DNA of 64,000 nucleotides from Sphingopyxis chilensis (GTDB lineage: Bacteria > Pseudomonadota > Alphaproteobacteria > Sphingomonadales > Sphingomonadaceae): positions 2,575,501 to 2,639,500 of the forward strand of contig NZ_CP142394.1 in the NCBI RefSeq assembly GCF_035930445.1, written 5' to 3'. Made by a program: the position numbers and the translations under genes. The notes below the pieces were generated by a model. That model was not told where the DNA came from and searched no databases. It saw only the letters and a list, made by a program, of their open reading frames with translations. Below are positions 36,211 through 46,038 of this stretch, one piece after another (positions within the stretch are counted from its first letter, which is position 1; the number at the start of each line of letters is the position of its first letter).

Positions 36211-38037
36211 GTGTCGCACCTTCGCCTTGCCGCCAATATGTCCACCGGCCTGCTGCTGCTCGCCGTGGCGGGCTGCGCCCCCGCCGCGATCGATCAGGCG
36301 CCGGCGACCGCCTCGGCGCCTGCCGCGCCGCCCCCTCCCGGAACGCCCGCCGGCGCCCCGCTCGCCGACTTTTTCCAGAAATATGACGAGGCGCAGCTGT
36401 CGCTTTCGCCAGAGACCAAGGCGTATCGCGGAATCCGCGACGGCGATTACGGCAAATGGGACGAGGTGAGCGACGAGGCAGAGGTCGCGCGGCACAAGCT
36501 GCAGCAGGCGACCGCCGCCGCGATGCGTGGCAGCTACGACCCAGCCAGCCTGTCGTCCGACGATGCGCTGTCGTTCGAGCTGTTCAACGCGCAGGCCGCG
36601 CGCGAGGAGAGCCTGTTCGCCTATCGCCACCATAATTATCTGTTCAACCAGATGCGCGGCGCGCAAAGCCAGTTGCCGGCGTTCCTGATCAACATCCACC
36701 GCGTATCGAACGTCGGCGAGGCCGAAGCCTATGTCGAACGCATCCGCGGCATCGGCCCGGTGATCGACGCGCTGACCATGCAGTCGGCCGAACGCGCGAA
36801 GCTAGGCATCCAGCCCCCCAAATGGGTCTATGCCTATGTCATCTCGGACATCGAGAATCTGCTGAAGCCGGGCAACGCGCTGATCGAGGATATCACCGCC
36901 AAGGTCGAAAAGCTCGACATCGCGGCCGCCGAAAAGGCCCGGCTGGTCGGTGCCGCCAAATCGGCGTGGTCGACGAGCGCCGGCCCCGCTTACACCCGCC
37001 TGCTTGCCGAAATGAAACGCCAGCAACCCGGCGCGCCGACCGCGGACGGCGTCTGGCGGCTGCCCGACGGCAAGGCCTATTATGATGCGCTGCTCGCCAA
37101 TTACACGACCACCGACATGACAGCGGCGCAAATCCACGATCTCGGCCTCGCCGAAGTTGCGCGCATTCATGGCGAGATGAAGACGATCATGGCGAAGGTC
37201 GGCTTCGAGGGCACGCTACAGCAATTTTTCGTGCACCTGCGCACCAGCCCGCAATATTTCTACACGACGCGCGAAGCCTATCTCGCCGACGTCGATGCCA
37301 AGGTGAAGGCGATGGAGGCGCGCCTGCCCGCCTTCTTCAATACGCTGCCCAAGGCGCACCTGCAGGTGAAGGCGGTCGAGGCGTTCCGCGAAAGGTCGGC
37401 AGGTAAGGCTTTCTATCAGTCGCCCTCGCCCGACGGGTCGCGACCGGGAACCTATTATGTGAACCTCTATGACCTTCGCGACATGTCGAAGACCGAGCTC
37501 GAGGCGCTCGCCTATCATGAGGGCATCCCGGGCCATCACCTCCAGCGCGCGGTGCAGACCGAACTGACCGGCCTGCCGCCCTTCCGCCGCTTCGGCGGTT
37601 TCACCGCCTACACCGAGGGTTGGGGCCTTTATACCGAGGAACTCGCCAAGGACATGGGATTCTACACCGATCCCTACAGCGATTTCGGTCGTCTCGGTAT
37701 GGAATTGTGGCGCGCGTGCCGGCTCGTCGTCGACACGGGCATCCACGACAAGCGCTGGAGCCGCGAGCAGGCGATCCAGTATCTGAAGGACAACACCCCC
37801 AATCCCGACGGCGACATCGAAAAAGCGATCGAACGCTATATCGTCTATCCGGGACAGGCGACCGCCTATCTGATCGGCAAGCTCAAGATCATGGAATTGC
37901 GCGGCCGCGCGCAGGCTGCCCTCGGCGAAAAATTCGATTTTCGTGCCTTCCACGACGTCGTGCTCGAATCGGGTCCGGTTCCGCTCGACATCCTCGAAAG
38001 GCGGGTCGATAACTGGATCGCCGCTCAGAAGGGTTAA
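36211..38037 (+). CDS. DUF885 family lipoprotein (putative metallopeptidase)
   Basis: A 608-residue exported protein with a lipobox (LLLLAVAGCAPAA, Cys at about 22) and a Pro/Ala linker. The DUF885 domain follows. Its HEGIPGHHLQ (His 436) has the HExxH-like shape plus an extra His, and VDTGIHDKRWSREQAIQYL follows later. DUF885 members have the fold of M3/M32-type metallopeptidases, and some are carboxypeptidases, but substrates are not known for most. It starts at GTG 36211 and stands alone, divergent from pyrD. Confidence 0.85.
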   Translation: MSHLRLAANMSTGLLLLAVAGCAPAAIDQAPATASAPAAPPPPGTPAGAPLADFFQKYDEAQLSLSPETKAYRGIRDGDYGKWDEVSDEAEVARHKLQQATAAAMRGSYDPASLSSDDALSFELFNAQAAREESLFAYRHHNYLFNQMRGAQSQLPAFLINIHRVSNVGEAEAYVERIRGIGPVIDALTMQSAERAKLGIQPPKWVYAYVISDIENLLKPGNALIEDITAKVEKLDIAAAEKARLVGAAKSAWSTSAGPAYTRLLAEMKRQQPGAPTADGVWRLPDGKAYYDALLANYTTTDMTAAQIHDLGLAEVARIHGEMKTIMAKVGFEGTLQQFFVHLRTSPQYFYTTREAYLADVDAKVKAMEARLPAFFNTLPKAHLQVKAVEAFRERSAGKAFYQSPSPDGSRPGTYYVNLYDLRDMSKTELEALAYHEGIPGHHLQRAVQTELTGLPPFRRFGGFTAYTEGWGLYTEELAKDMGFYTDPYSDFGRLGMELWRACRLVVDTGIHDKRWSREQAIQYLKDNTPNPDGDIEKAIERYIVYPGQATAYLIGKLKIMELRGRAQAALGEKFDFRAFHDVVLESGPVPLDILERRVDNWIAAQKG

Positions 38038-38136
38038 GCAAATTGACGATTGGCGCTTGACGCGCGGGGATGAAACGCAAATGATTTACCCCAGATAAGA
38101 AGGCAGCCGGGGAAAGGCTGTCGGGGTCTCGGTCTG

Positions 38137-39024
38137 ATGTCGCAAACTTCCACCTCGCCGTTGGGCGTGGACGGCAGCGCGCCGTTCGAACTACATTATT
38201 TTCCGCCCGATCCCGATCTGGCGGACATGGTGTCGAGTTTCTATTTTGCGCGCATCAACATGCCGCGTTTCGACGAATATGAGCGCGCCGATCGACCGCA
38301 ATTCCGTTTCGTGACCGCCGCCGACGGCGAATATGTCTTCGCCGATAGCCACCGTTCCGCGGTGTGCAAGGCCAATATCGTCGGGCCGACCAGCGGCCGC
38401 GTCCGCGCGATCAGCAACTGCCCGACCCAGATGTTCGGATTCGGCATGCTGCCCTCAGGCTGGGCGGCGCTGATGGGCGACGATGCCGAGAAGCTGACCG
38501 ACCGCGCGATGGACGCCGCCGACCTGTTCGGTACGTGGATCGAGGAGGTCGCGACCGCGCTGGAAAAAGCCGCAAGCGTCGAGGAAAAGCTGATCATCGG
38601 CAATAACTTCGCGCGCGAAGTCCTCAAACAGAATGAGCCCGCACCGATGTGGTTCATCCGCACCGTCGACGGCTGGCTGACCGAATCGCCGTCGCCGCAG
38701 GTCCCCGAACTCGTCGAGGCGACCGGCATGTCGATCCGTTCGGTCGAGCGGATGACCAAGCGCTATTACGGCCTGTCGCCGCGGATGCTCGCGCGCAAAT
38801 ATCGCGCGGTGCGCGCGGCGTCGGCGCTCGCACGCGGCGAAGGTCTCGACGCGGCGCAGCTCGGCGATGCCTTCTACGATCAGTCGCACCTGATCCGCGA
38901 GATCAAGCGCTTTGCGGGCGCGACCCCCGGCCAGCTCGGCAAGCCGACGAGCTATACAGAGGCGACTACAAAGGGCCGCAAGCAGCTTGCGGGCAAAGTC
39001 AGCCCGCTCGTTTCGGAAACCTGA
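38137..39024 (+). CDS. AraC-type transcriptional regulator
   Basis: A 295-residue protein with an N-terminal cupin-like half (ADMVSSFYFARINMPRFDEY, FRFVTAADGEYVF) and a C-terminal AraC-type double HTH (VPELVEATGMSIRSVERMTKRYYGLSPRMLARKYRAVRAAS, then QSHLIREIKRFAGATPGQL). The N-terminal half is more like the DUF6597-type sensor domain common in sphingomonad regulators than the AraC arabinose domain. The effector is not known. It has a plausible promoter and no adjacent target gene; the downstream side leads to a candidate small RNA and the suf operon. Confidence 0.85.
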   Translation: MSQTSTSPLGVDGSAPFELHYFPPDPDLADMVSSFYFARINMPRFDEYERADRPQFRFVTAADGEYVFADSHRSAVCKANIVGPTSGRVRAISNCPTQMFGFGMLPSGWAALMGDDAEKLTDRAMDAADLFGTWIEEVATALEKAASVEEKLIIGNNFAREVLKQNEPAPMWFIRTVDGWLTESPSPQVPELVEATGMSIRSVERMTKRYYGLSPRMLARKYRAVRAASALARGEGLDAAQLGDAFYDQSHLIREIKRFAGATPGQLGKPTSYTEATTKGRKQLAGKVSPLVSET

Positions 39025-39111
39025 GACGGCCGTTAACCTTCGAAAATTATCTGTCCCGTCGTTTTGGCGTTTTCATCCAATCGCGAATCGGCGCGGGAGC
39101 ATAATCCCTCC

Positions 39112-39203
39112 CTGCGACCCAGAAGAGCTCATCCTCTTTCGAGGACTTGAGACCTTCATCTTGGCACTCATTTGGCTTCGGCCGGATGGGTGCCTTTTTT
39201 TTT
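39112..39203 (+). ncRNA. Candidate small RNA ending in a strong terminator
   Basis: The 291-bp gap between the AraC stop and the suf regulator holds a CATAAT -10-like hexamer (39100-39105), then an unpaired CCCTCCCT run (39106-39113) that resembles an anti-Shine-Dalgarno. An upstream double hairpin follows (CTCA-T-CCTC-TTTC-GAGG-ACT-TGAG at about 39129-39152). A perfect terminator (39163-39203) ends it. The result would be a ~90-nt transcript from about 39112. A matching -35 is weak. Alphaproteobacterial sRNAs of this size with CCUCC single strands are known, but I cannot name the family. Alternatively this is simply the AraC gene's late terminator. Confidence 0.4.
39163..39203 (+). terminator. 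Strong Rho-independent terminator before the suf operon
   Basis: A 14-bp stem (39163-39176 with 39181-39194; G-T wobbles only) capped by a TTCG tetraloop and followed by nine T residues (39195-39203). It lies 138 bp after the AraC stop, much further than the other terminators in the window. Confidence 0.95.
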
Positions 39204-39232
39204 CACCGCAAAGCTATGCGAAGGCTCCGACC

Positions 39233-39280
39233 TTGCGCCGCATGGACCGACCGCCTATGTAAGTGGAGTAATTTAGTCCA
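39233..39280 (+). promoter_or_regulatory. suf operon promoter and SufR/IscR-type operator
   Basis: A -35-like TTGCGC (39233-39238), a 17-bp spacer and a TATGTA -10 (39256-39261) place the start near 39268. Over that start lies the 17-bp near-perfect palindrome TGGAGTAATTTAGTCCA (39264-39280; 7 of 8 arm pairs match). Read on the other strand it contains GGACTAAATTACTCC, resembling IscR/SufR-type Fe-S regulator boxes. A bound regulator would block initiation. Confidence 0.65.
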
Positions 39281-39315
39281 GTTAAGAATCGTTCGCAATT
39301 GCGACGGAAAAGAAC

Positions 39316-39773
39316 ATGCGCCTGTCGAACCTTGCCGATTATGCCGTGGTGCTGATGAGCGCCGCCGCCCGCCAATGCGGGTCGGTACCGATTCATGCGG
39401 GCATGCTGGCCGAACAAACGGGCATTCCGGGGCCAACCGCACAGAAGCTGGTAAGCCAGCTCGCGCGCGCCGGCCTGCTCGTCGCGTCGCGCGGCAGCGG
39501 CGGCGGGGTGCGGCTCGCGCGGCCCGCGGCGGCGATCAGTGTCGCCGACATCATCGAAGCGGTCGAAGGACCGATCGCCCTGACGTCCTGTGTGGCCGAA
39601 GGGCGACACGATTGCTCGCTCGAGGGCAGCTGCAAGGTACAGCCGCATTGGGGCGTCGTGAACGGCGCGGTGCGCGGGGCGTTGCAAGAGATCAGCCTCG
39701 CGACCTTGAGCGTCGCACCGAAACTCCCCTCCCCTCCGCCGATCCCGGTATTGGCCGGCGACGAGATCAGATT

Positions 39774-39777
<4 letters not shown>
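39316..39777 (+). CDS. sufR: SUF system Fe-S cluster assembly regulator (Rrf2 family)
   Basis: A 153-residue winged-HTH repressor with the Rrf2 N-terminal DNA-binding domain ([39 protein letters not shown]). Three Cys (92, 100 and 106, spaced x7 and x5) could hold an Fe-S cluster, as in IscR/SufR. It is the first gene of the suf cluster, with the candidate operator just upstream, so it likely senses cluster supply and represses the operon when clusters are plentiful. Its stop overlaps the sufB start by 4 bp. Confidence 0.93.
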
Positions 39778-41257
<1,480 letters not shown>

Positions 41258-41261
<4 letters not shown>

Positions 41262-41656
41262 AGCTCTTAGCGATAGCGGTACCTCTTGCGCTTACAGCAT
41301 GCGCCCCGAGTTCAGTCACAGAAGAGAGAAATGCGCCGATGACTGAAATCAACATCGAGTCCGCAACCTATTCTGACCACACACGCGAATTTGAAGATGC
41401 TTTCAAAGAAGCAATCTACGTCGATGTTGACCAGCGCGCACTCGACTATGAGGCGATTACTCGCGAAGAAATTTCCGCAATCACGAATGAACTTCGGCGG
41501 AAACATGCCGATGTCATAACGAAGTTTACAGAATCATTTGTGGCCGATGAGACTGCTTCCGGATCGCCCAAAGCCGATGCCGAGTTGCGAGCGGCTTCCT
41601 ATGTCGACGAATATTTTCAGTCCCTTTGGGACGTCCAAATCGATTTGAACGGTTAG
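41258..41656 (+). CDS. Orphan low-GC lipoprotein inserted in the suf operon
   Basis: A 132-residue protein starting at GTG 41258, overlapping the sufB stop by 4 bp (GTGA). It has a short lipoprotein signal ([15 protein letters not shown], Cys 15), then a mostly helical, acidic domain with [20 protein letters not shown] and [17 protein letters not shown]. No known domain is visible. My count gives about 50% G+C, clearly below the neighbouring suf genes, and its codons are less biased. It is co-directional and coupled to sufB, with sufC starting 3 bp after its stop. That fits recent acquisition or a rapidly evolving gene. A possible internal start at the second Met (residue 28) would make a cytosolic form. 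Confidence 0.75.
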
Positions 41657-41659
41657 AAT

Positions 41660-42403
<744 letters not shown>

Positions 42404-42426
42404 ACATTCCCACACGCCTTCCCTTT

Positions 42427-42496
42427 CTTCGTCGTGCCGGACTTGATCCGGCATCCATGACCGCGTGGACCCCGGATCAAGTCCGGGGTGACGAAG
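42427..42496. repeat. REP-like palindrome (family C) between sufC and sufD
   Basis: 31-bp arms at 42427-42457 and 42466-42496 are inverted copies with a few differences (CTTCGTCGTGCCGGACTTGA on the left; its partner has CCCCGG in place of GTGCCGG). The stem is separated by 8 nt. The sequence type is a frequent intergenic element in alphaproteobacteria. Inside an operon it could dampen expression of the downstream genes or protect the upstream mRNA. Confidence 0.9.
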
Positions 42497-42512
42497 CGTG
42501 GGAGGCTGCGGC

Positions 42513-43244
42513 GTGACGACAACCGCCCTCCCCACGCGTCGCGACGAAGCCTGGCGCTATAGCGACATCGACGCGGTGGCCGCGGCGTGGCCGCTGCCCG
42601 CGCCCGAGAGCATCATCGTGCCCGCGGGCGGCGACTTCAAGCGCGCAATCGTGCAGGACGAAGGCGCGATCCATCAGATCGAAATGAGCATCGGCAAGGG
42701 TGCGACCGCATCGCTGCATGTGCTCAATATCGGCGGCGCCTATGGCCGCATCGAACTCGCCGTGAGGCTGCACGAAGGCGCCGACTTCCATCTCGGCGCG
42801 GCGCAGATCGGCGGCGGCGAGCAGAATCTCGAGATCGTCACCACCGTCACCCATGCCGAACCGGGCGCAATGTCGCGGCAGGTTGTGCGGTCGGTGCTCG
42901 GCGGCACGGCGACCGGCACCTATCTCGGCAAGGTCGCCGTCGCGCGCGATGCGCAGCAGACCGACAGCGAGCAGGATGTGAAGGCGATGCTGCTCGACCG
43001 CAGCGCGACCGCCAACGCCAAGCCCGAACTCGAAATCTTCGCCGACGATGTGAAATGCGCGCATGGCTGCGCGATCGGCGAGCTCGATCCGATGGGGCTC
43101 TATTATCTCCAGTCACGCGGGCTGCCGCCGGGCGAGGCGAAGAAACTGATGTTGCAGGCGTTCGTCGCCGGCGTGTTCGACGGCGCCGAGGATGAAGCGC
43201 GGTTGCAGGAGCTGGCGCTGGCGAAGCTGGGGGAATTGGTGTGA
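42513..43244 (+). CDS. sufD: Fe-S cluster assembly protein SufD
   Basis: A 243-residue SufBCD subunit related to SufB. Features are TTTALPTRRDEAWRYSDIDAVAAAW, the GGGEQNLEIVTTVTHAEPG strand, and LLDRSATANAKPELEIFADDVKCAHGCAIGELDP with the Cys-His-Cys-like segment, before SRGLPPGEAKKLMLQAFVAGVF. The GTG at 42513 has a good GGAGG (42501-42505); an in-frame GTG at 42498 has none. Its stop overlaps the next start (GTGA). It is shorter than E. coli SufD but typical for alphaproteobacteria. Confidence 0.95.
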   Translation: MTTTALPTRRDEAWRYSDIDAVAAAWPLPAPESIIVPAGGDFKRAIVQDEGAIHQIEMSIGKGATASLHVLNIGGAYGRIELAVRLHEGADFHLGAAQIGGGEQNLEIVTTVTHAEPGAMSRQVVRSVLGGTATGTYLGKVAVARDAQQTDSEQDVKAMLLDRSATANAKPELEIFADDVKCAHGCAIGELDPMGLYYLQSRGLPPGEAKKLMLQAFVAGVFDGAEDEARLQELALAKLGELV

Positions 43245-44422
43245 GTACCACGACCGCACTCCGCACCTTCCCCGATGTTCGCGCGGATTTTCCCGGCCTG
43301 ACGCCCGGCTGGCACTATCTCGATACCGCGGCGACCGCGCAGAAACCGCAGGCCGTCATTGACGCAACCGTGAACGCAATGGGACGCGACTATGCGACCG
43401 TCCACCGCGGCGTCTATGCACGCTCGGCCGACATGACGCTCGCCTATGAAGCGGCGCGGCGGCGGATCGCGGCGTTTATCGGCGCGCGCGAGAATGAGAT
43501 CGCGTTCGTGCGCGGTGCGACCGAAGCGATCAACCTGGTCGCCTATTCGCACCCGAAGAAGGGCCGCGTGCTGCTGTCGGTGCTCGAGCATCACAGCAAT
43601 ATCGTGCCGTGGCAGCTTGCCGGCTGGCAGGTCGACGTGTGCCCGCTGACCGAAGACGGCTGCATCGACCTCGACGCCGCCGAAAAGCTGCTCACCCCCG
43701 AACACACCATGGTCGCCTTCGCGCATGTCTCGAACGTGCTCGGCAGCCCGCTCGACGTCGCGCGCGCCGCCGATCTGGCACACCGCGTCGGAGCCGAACT
43801 GCTGATCGACGGCTGCCAGGCCGTGCCGAGACTGCCCGTCGATGTCGCGGCGCTCGGCTGCGACTATTATGTTTTCTCGGGGCACAAGCTCTACGGTCCG
43901 ACCGGGATCGGCGTGCTGTGGAGCGACAAGCTCGATACGTTACCGCCGTGGCAGGGGGGCGGGTCGATGATCGATCGCGTAACCTTTGCCAAGACGACCT
44001 ATGCCCCCGCCCCCACGCGCTTCGAGGCGGGCACGCCCGCGATCGTCGAGGCGGTCGGGCTCGCGGCGGCGGTCGATTATGTCGAGGCATTGGGCATCGA
44101 TAGGGTCCACGCGCACGAATGCGCGCTCGTCGGCAGCTTGCGCGAGGCGCTGGCGCGCAAGAACAGCATCACGCTCTATGGACCTGAAAACAGTGCTGGA
44201 ATTGTCAGCTTTTCGATGACGGGGGTTCATCCGCACGACATCGGCACTATCTTGGACGAAAGCGGGGTCGCGATCCGCGCCGGGCACCATTGCGCACAGC
44301 CGCTGATGGAGCATCTCGGGGTGCCCGCGACTGCGCGAGCGAGTTTTGGCGTGTATAGCAGTGAAGACGATGTGGCGGCCCTGATCGAAGGGCTCGGTCG
44401 CGTCGAGAGGATTTTCGGATGA
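43241..44422 (+). CDS. sufS: Cysteine desulfurase SufS
   Basis: A 393-residue PLP enzyme that takes sulfur from cysteine for cluster assembly. The PLP lysine is Lys 216 in SGHKLYGPTGIGVLW, the catalytic Cys is Cys 351 in RAGHHCAQPLMEHLG, and YLDTAATAQKPQAVIDA and HRGVYARSADMTLAYE are class V aminotransferase marks. There is no sufE or sufU beside it, so its activator is elsewhere. Its start overlaps the sufD stop and its stop overlaps the next gene (ATGA). Confidence 0.97.
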   Translation: MSTTTALRTFPDVRADFPGLTPGWHYLDTAATAQKPQAVIDATVNAMGRDYATVHRGVYARSADMTLAYEAARRRIAAFIGARENEIAFVRGATEAINLVAYSHPKKGRVLLSVLEHHSNIVPWQLAGWQVDVCPLTEDGCIDLDAAEKLLTPEHTMVAFAHVSNVLGSPLDVARAADLAHRVGAELLIDGCQAVPRLPVDVAALGCDYYVFSGHKLYGPTGIGVLWSDKLDTLPPWQGGGSMIDRVTFAKTTYAPAPTRFEAGTPAIVEAVGLAAAVDYVEALGIDRVHAHECALVGSLREALARKNSITLYGPENSAGIVSFSMTGVHPHDIGTILDESGVAIRAGHHCAQPLMEHLGVPATARASFGVYSSEDDVAALIEGLGRVERIFG

Positions 44423-44889
44423 GCGAAGACAGCACGATCAGAGTCGAGGAAGTCGAAAGCGTCGAGGCGCCGCCCAAGGCGCGCGTCGAGGACGTCGAAA
44501 CCGCGCCCGAGAAACTGGAGCGCAAGCGCGACTATCTGGAAGGCTTCCTGGCGGCCAAGCCCGCGGCGGTCGAACCGAGTGCGGTCGGCGGCGACCTCTA
44601 CGAAGCGGTGATCGATGCGCTCAAGGAGATTTTCGACCCCGAGATCCCGGTGAACATCTACGACCTCGGCCTGATCTACAATGTCGAGATCGACGAGGGC
44701 CATGTGCTTGTCACGATGACGCTGACCACGCCGCATTGCCCGGTCGCCGAGTCGATGCCCGCCGAAGTCGAACTGCGCGTCGGCGCGGTGCCGGGCGTCG
44801 GCGATGCCGAGGTCAACCTCGTCTGGGATCCGCCGTGGAGCCCGCAGAATATGAGCGACGAAGCGCGGCTCGAACTGGGAATGCTCTGA
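44419..44889 (+). CDS. sufT: SUF system assembly protein, SufT-like (MIP18/DUF59 family)
   Basis: A 156-residue protein. An acidic, Glu-rich N-terminal extension (about 65 residues, with VEAPPKARVEDVETAPEKLE) precedes a MIP18-type domain: YEAVIDALKEIFDPEIPVNIYDLGLIYNV, then MTLTTPHCPVAESMPAEVEL (the family Cys), then VGDAEVNLVWDPPW. SufT supports Fe-S maturation, possibly as carrier or adaptor. The extension is longer than in many SufT proteins. Its start overlaps the sufS stop and its stop overlaps sufA by one base. Confidence 0.92.
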   Translation: MSEDSTIRVEEVESVEAPPKARVEDVETAPEKLERKRDYLEGFLAAKPAAVEPSAVGGDLYEAVIDALKEIFDPEIPVNIYDLGLIYNVEIDEGHVLVTMTLTTPHCPVAESMPAEVELRVGAVPGVGDAEVNLVWDPPWSPQNMSDEARLELGML

Positions 44890-45245
44890 TGACCGAAACC
44901 AAAATCCGTACCCGCCCGGCCGCCGTCGCGCTGACGCCGAACGCCGAGGAACGCATCGCGAAATTGATGGTGGCGGCGCCCGAGGGCGCGATCGGGGTCA
45001 AGCTGTCGACGCCGCGCCGCGGCTGTTCGGGGCTCGCCTATTCGGTCGATTATGTCACTGAAGAGGTGAAGTTCGACGAGAAGATCGAGACCCCCGGCGG
45101 CATTTTCTACATCGACGGCGCGTCGGTGCTCTACCTGATCGGCAGCACGATGGACTGGGTCGAGGATGATTTCGCCGCGGGCTTCGTGTTCGAGAATCCG
45201 AACGCCAAGGGCGCGTGCGGTTGCGGCGAGAGCTTCACCGTCTAA
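44889..45245 (+). CDS. sufA: Fe-S cluster carrier, A-type (SufA/ErpA-like)
   Basis: A 118-residue A-type carrier that delivers clusters to client proteins. The three conserved Cys are in RRGCSGLAYSVDYV and the C-terminal CGCGESF, and IDGASVLYLIGSTMDWVEDD is a family block. The start overlaps the sufT stop by one base (TGATG). It is the last gene of the suf run; a 14-bp palindrome and the mddA gene follow. Confidence 0.95.
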   Translation: MTETKIRTRPAAVALTPNAEERIAKLMVAAPEGAIGVKLSTPRRGCSGLAYSVDYVTEEVKFDEKIETPGGIFYIDGASVLYLIGSTMDWVEDDFAAGFVFENPNAKGACGCGESFTV

Positions 45246-45252
45246 AACACGC

Positions 45253-45266
45253 TTTTTCGCGAAAAA
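45253..45266. repeat. Perfect 14-bp palindrome after sufA
   Basis: TTTTTCGCGAAAAA lies 8 bp after the sufA stop and 38 bp before mddA. It could be a weak operator in the mddA control region or an incidental A/T hairpin. No G+C stem is present, so it is not a standard terminator. Confidence 0.35.
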
Positions 45267-45303
45267 CATGCTATGATGCTCCTTCAAAAGAAGGGGCAAC
45301 GCC

Positions 45304-46038
45304 ATGTTTCGTGCCTTCTACCTGGCCTACGCTGGCCTATGCTATGCGATATTCTTCGCGACATTCCTGTATCTTATCGCCTTCTTCGGCAATTTTCCGT
45401 TCGCCGGGCCAAAAGTCGATTTTGCGCGCGAAGCCGAGCCCGCTGTCGCGATCGCGATCGACCTCGCGCTGATCGCGCTGTTCGGCGTCCAGCATAGCGT
45501 AATGGCGCGGCCGGGGTTCAAGGCGGCGTGGACGCGCATCGTCCCCGCGCCGGTCGAGCGCAGTACCTATGTGCTGCTTGCCAGCGCCGCGCTGATCGTC
45601 CTCATGCTGTTCTGGCACGAACTGACTGCGGCGGTGTGGACGGTGACCGACCCGGTCGGCGCCGCGATCCTGTGGGCGCTCTTCGGGCTCGGCTGGCTGA
45701 TCGTTTTGACCAGCACCTTCCTGATCAATCATTTCGAGCTGTTCGGCCTGCAGCAGGCATGGTTCGCGCTGCGCGAAAAAGCAGCCGCACCGCCGGTGCT
45801 GCGCCAGCCCTTCTTCTACCGCTTCGTTCGCCACCCGCTCTACGCCGGATTCTTCATCGCCTTCTGGGCGACACCCGCCATGACCGCCGGACACCTGCTG
45901 CTCGCGGCCGGCCTTTCGGCGTATATGCTGATCGCGATCCGGCTCGAGGAACGCGACCTGATCGACGTCTTCGGCGAGGCCTATGTCAGCTATCGTCGGC
46001 GCGTCGGAATGCTCATTCCGCACGTCGGCGACCGCTAG
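45304..46038 (+). CDS. mddA: Methanethiol S-methyltransferase (MddA)
   Basis: A 244-residue integral membrane protein of the ICMT/NnrU superfamily with about six helices. The MddA pattern is visible: DLALIALFGVQHSVMARPGF, VPAPVERSTYVLLASAAL, then FFYRFVRHPLYAGFFIAFWA, and LEERDLIDVFGEAYVSYRRR with the His/Arg and Glu that bind SAM. It methylates methanethiol to dimethylsulfide. It may be co-transcribed with suf, though a 58-bp gap separates them. Its TAG stop overlaps the extensin stop in a shared CTAG. Confidence 0.88.
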   Translation: MFRAFYLAYAGLCYAIFFATFLYLIAFFGNFPFAGPKVDFAREAEPAVAIAIDLALIALFGVQHSVMARPGFKAAWTRIVPAPVERSTYVLLASAALIVLMLFWHELTAAVWTVTDPVGAAILWALFGLGWLIVLTSTFLINHFELFGLQQAWFALREKAAAPPVLRQPFFYRFVRHPLYAGFFIAFWATPAMTAGHLLLAAGLSAYMLIAIRLEERDLIDVFGEAYVSYRRRVGMLIPHVGDR

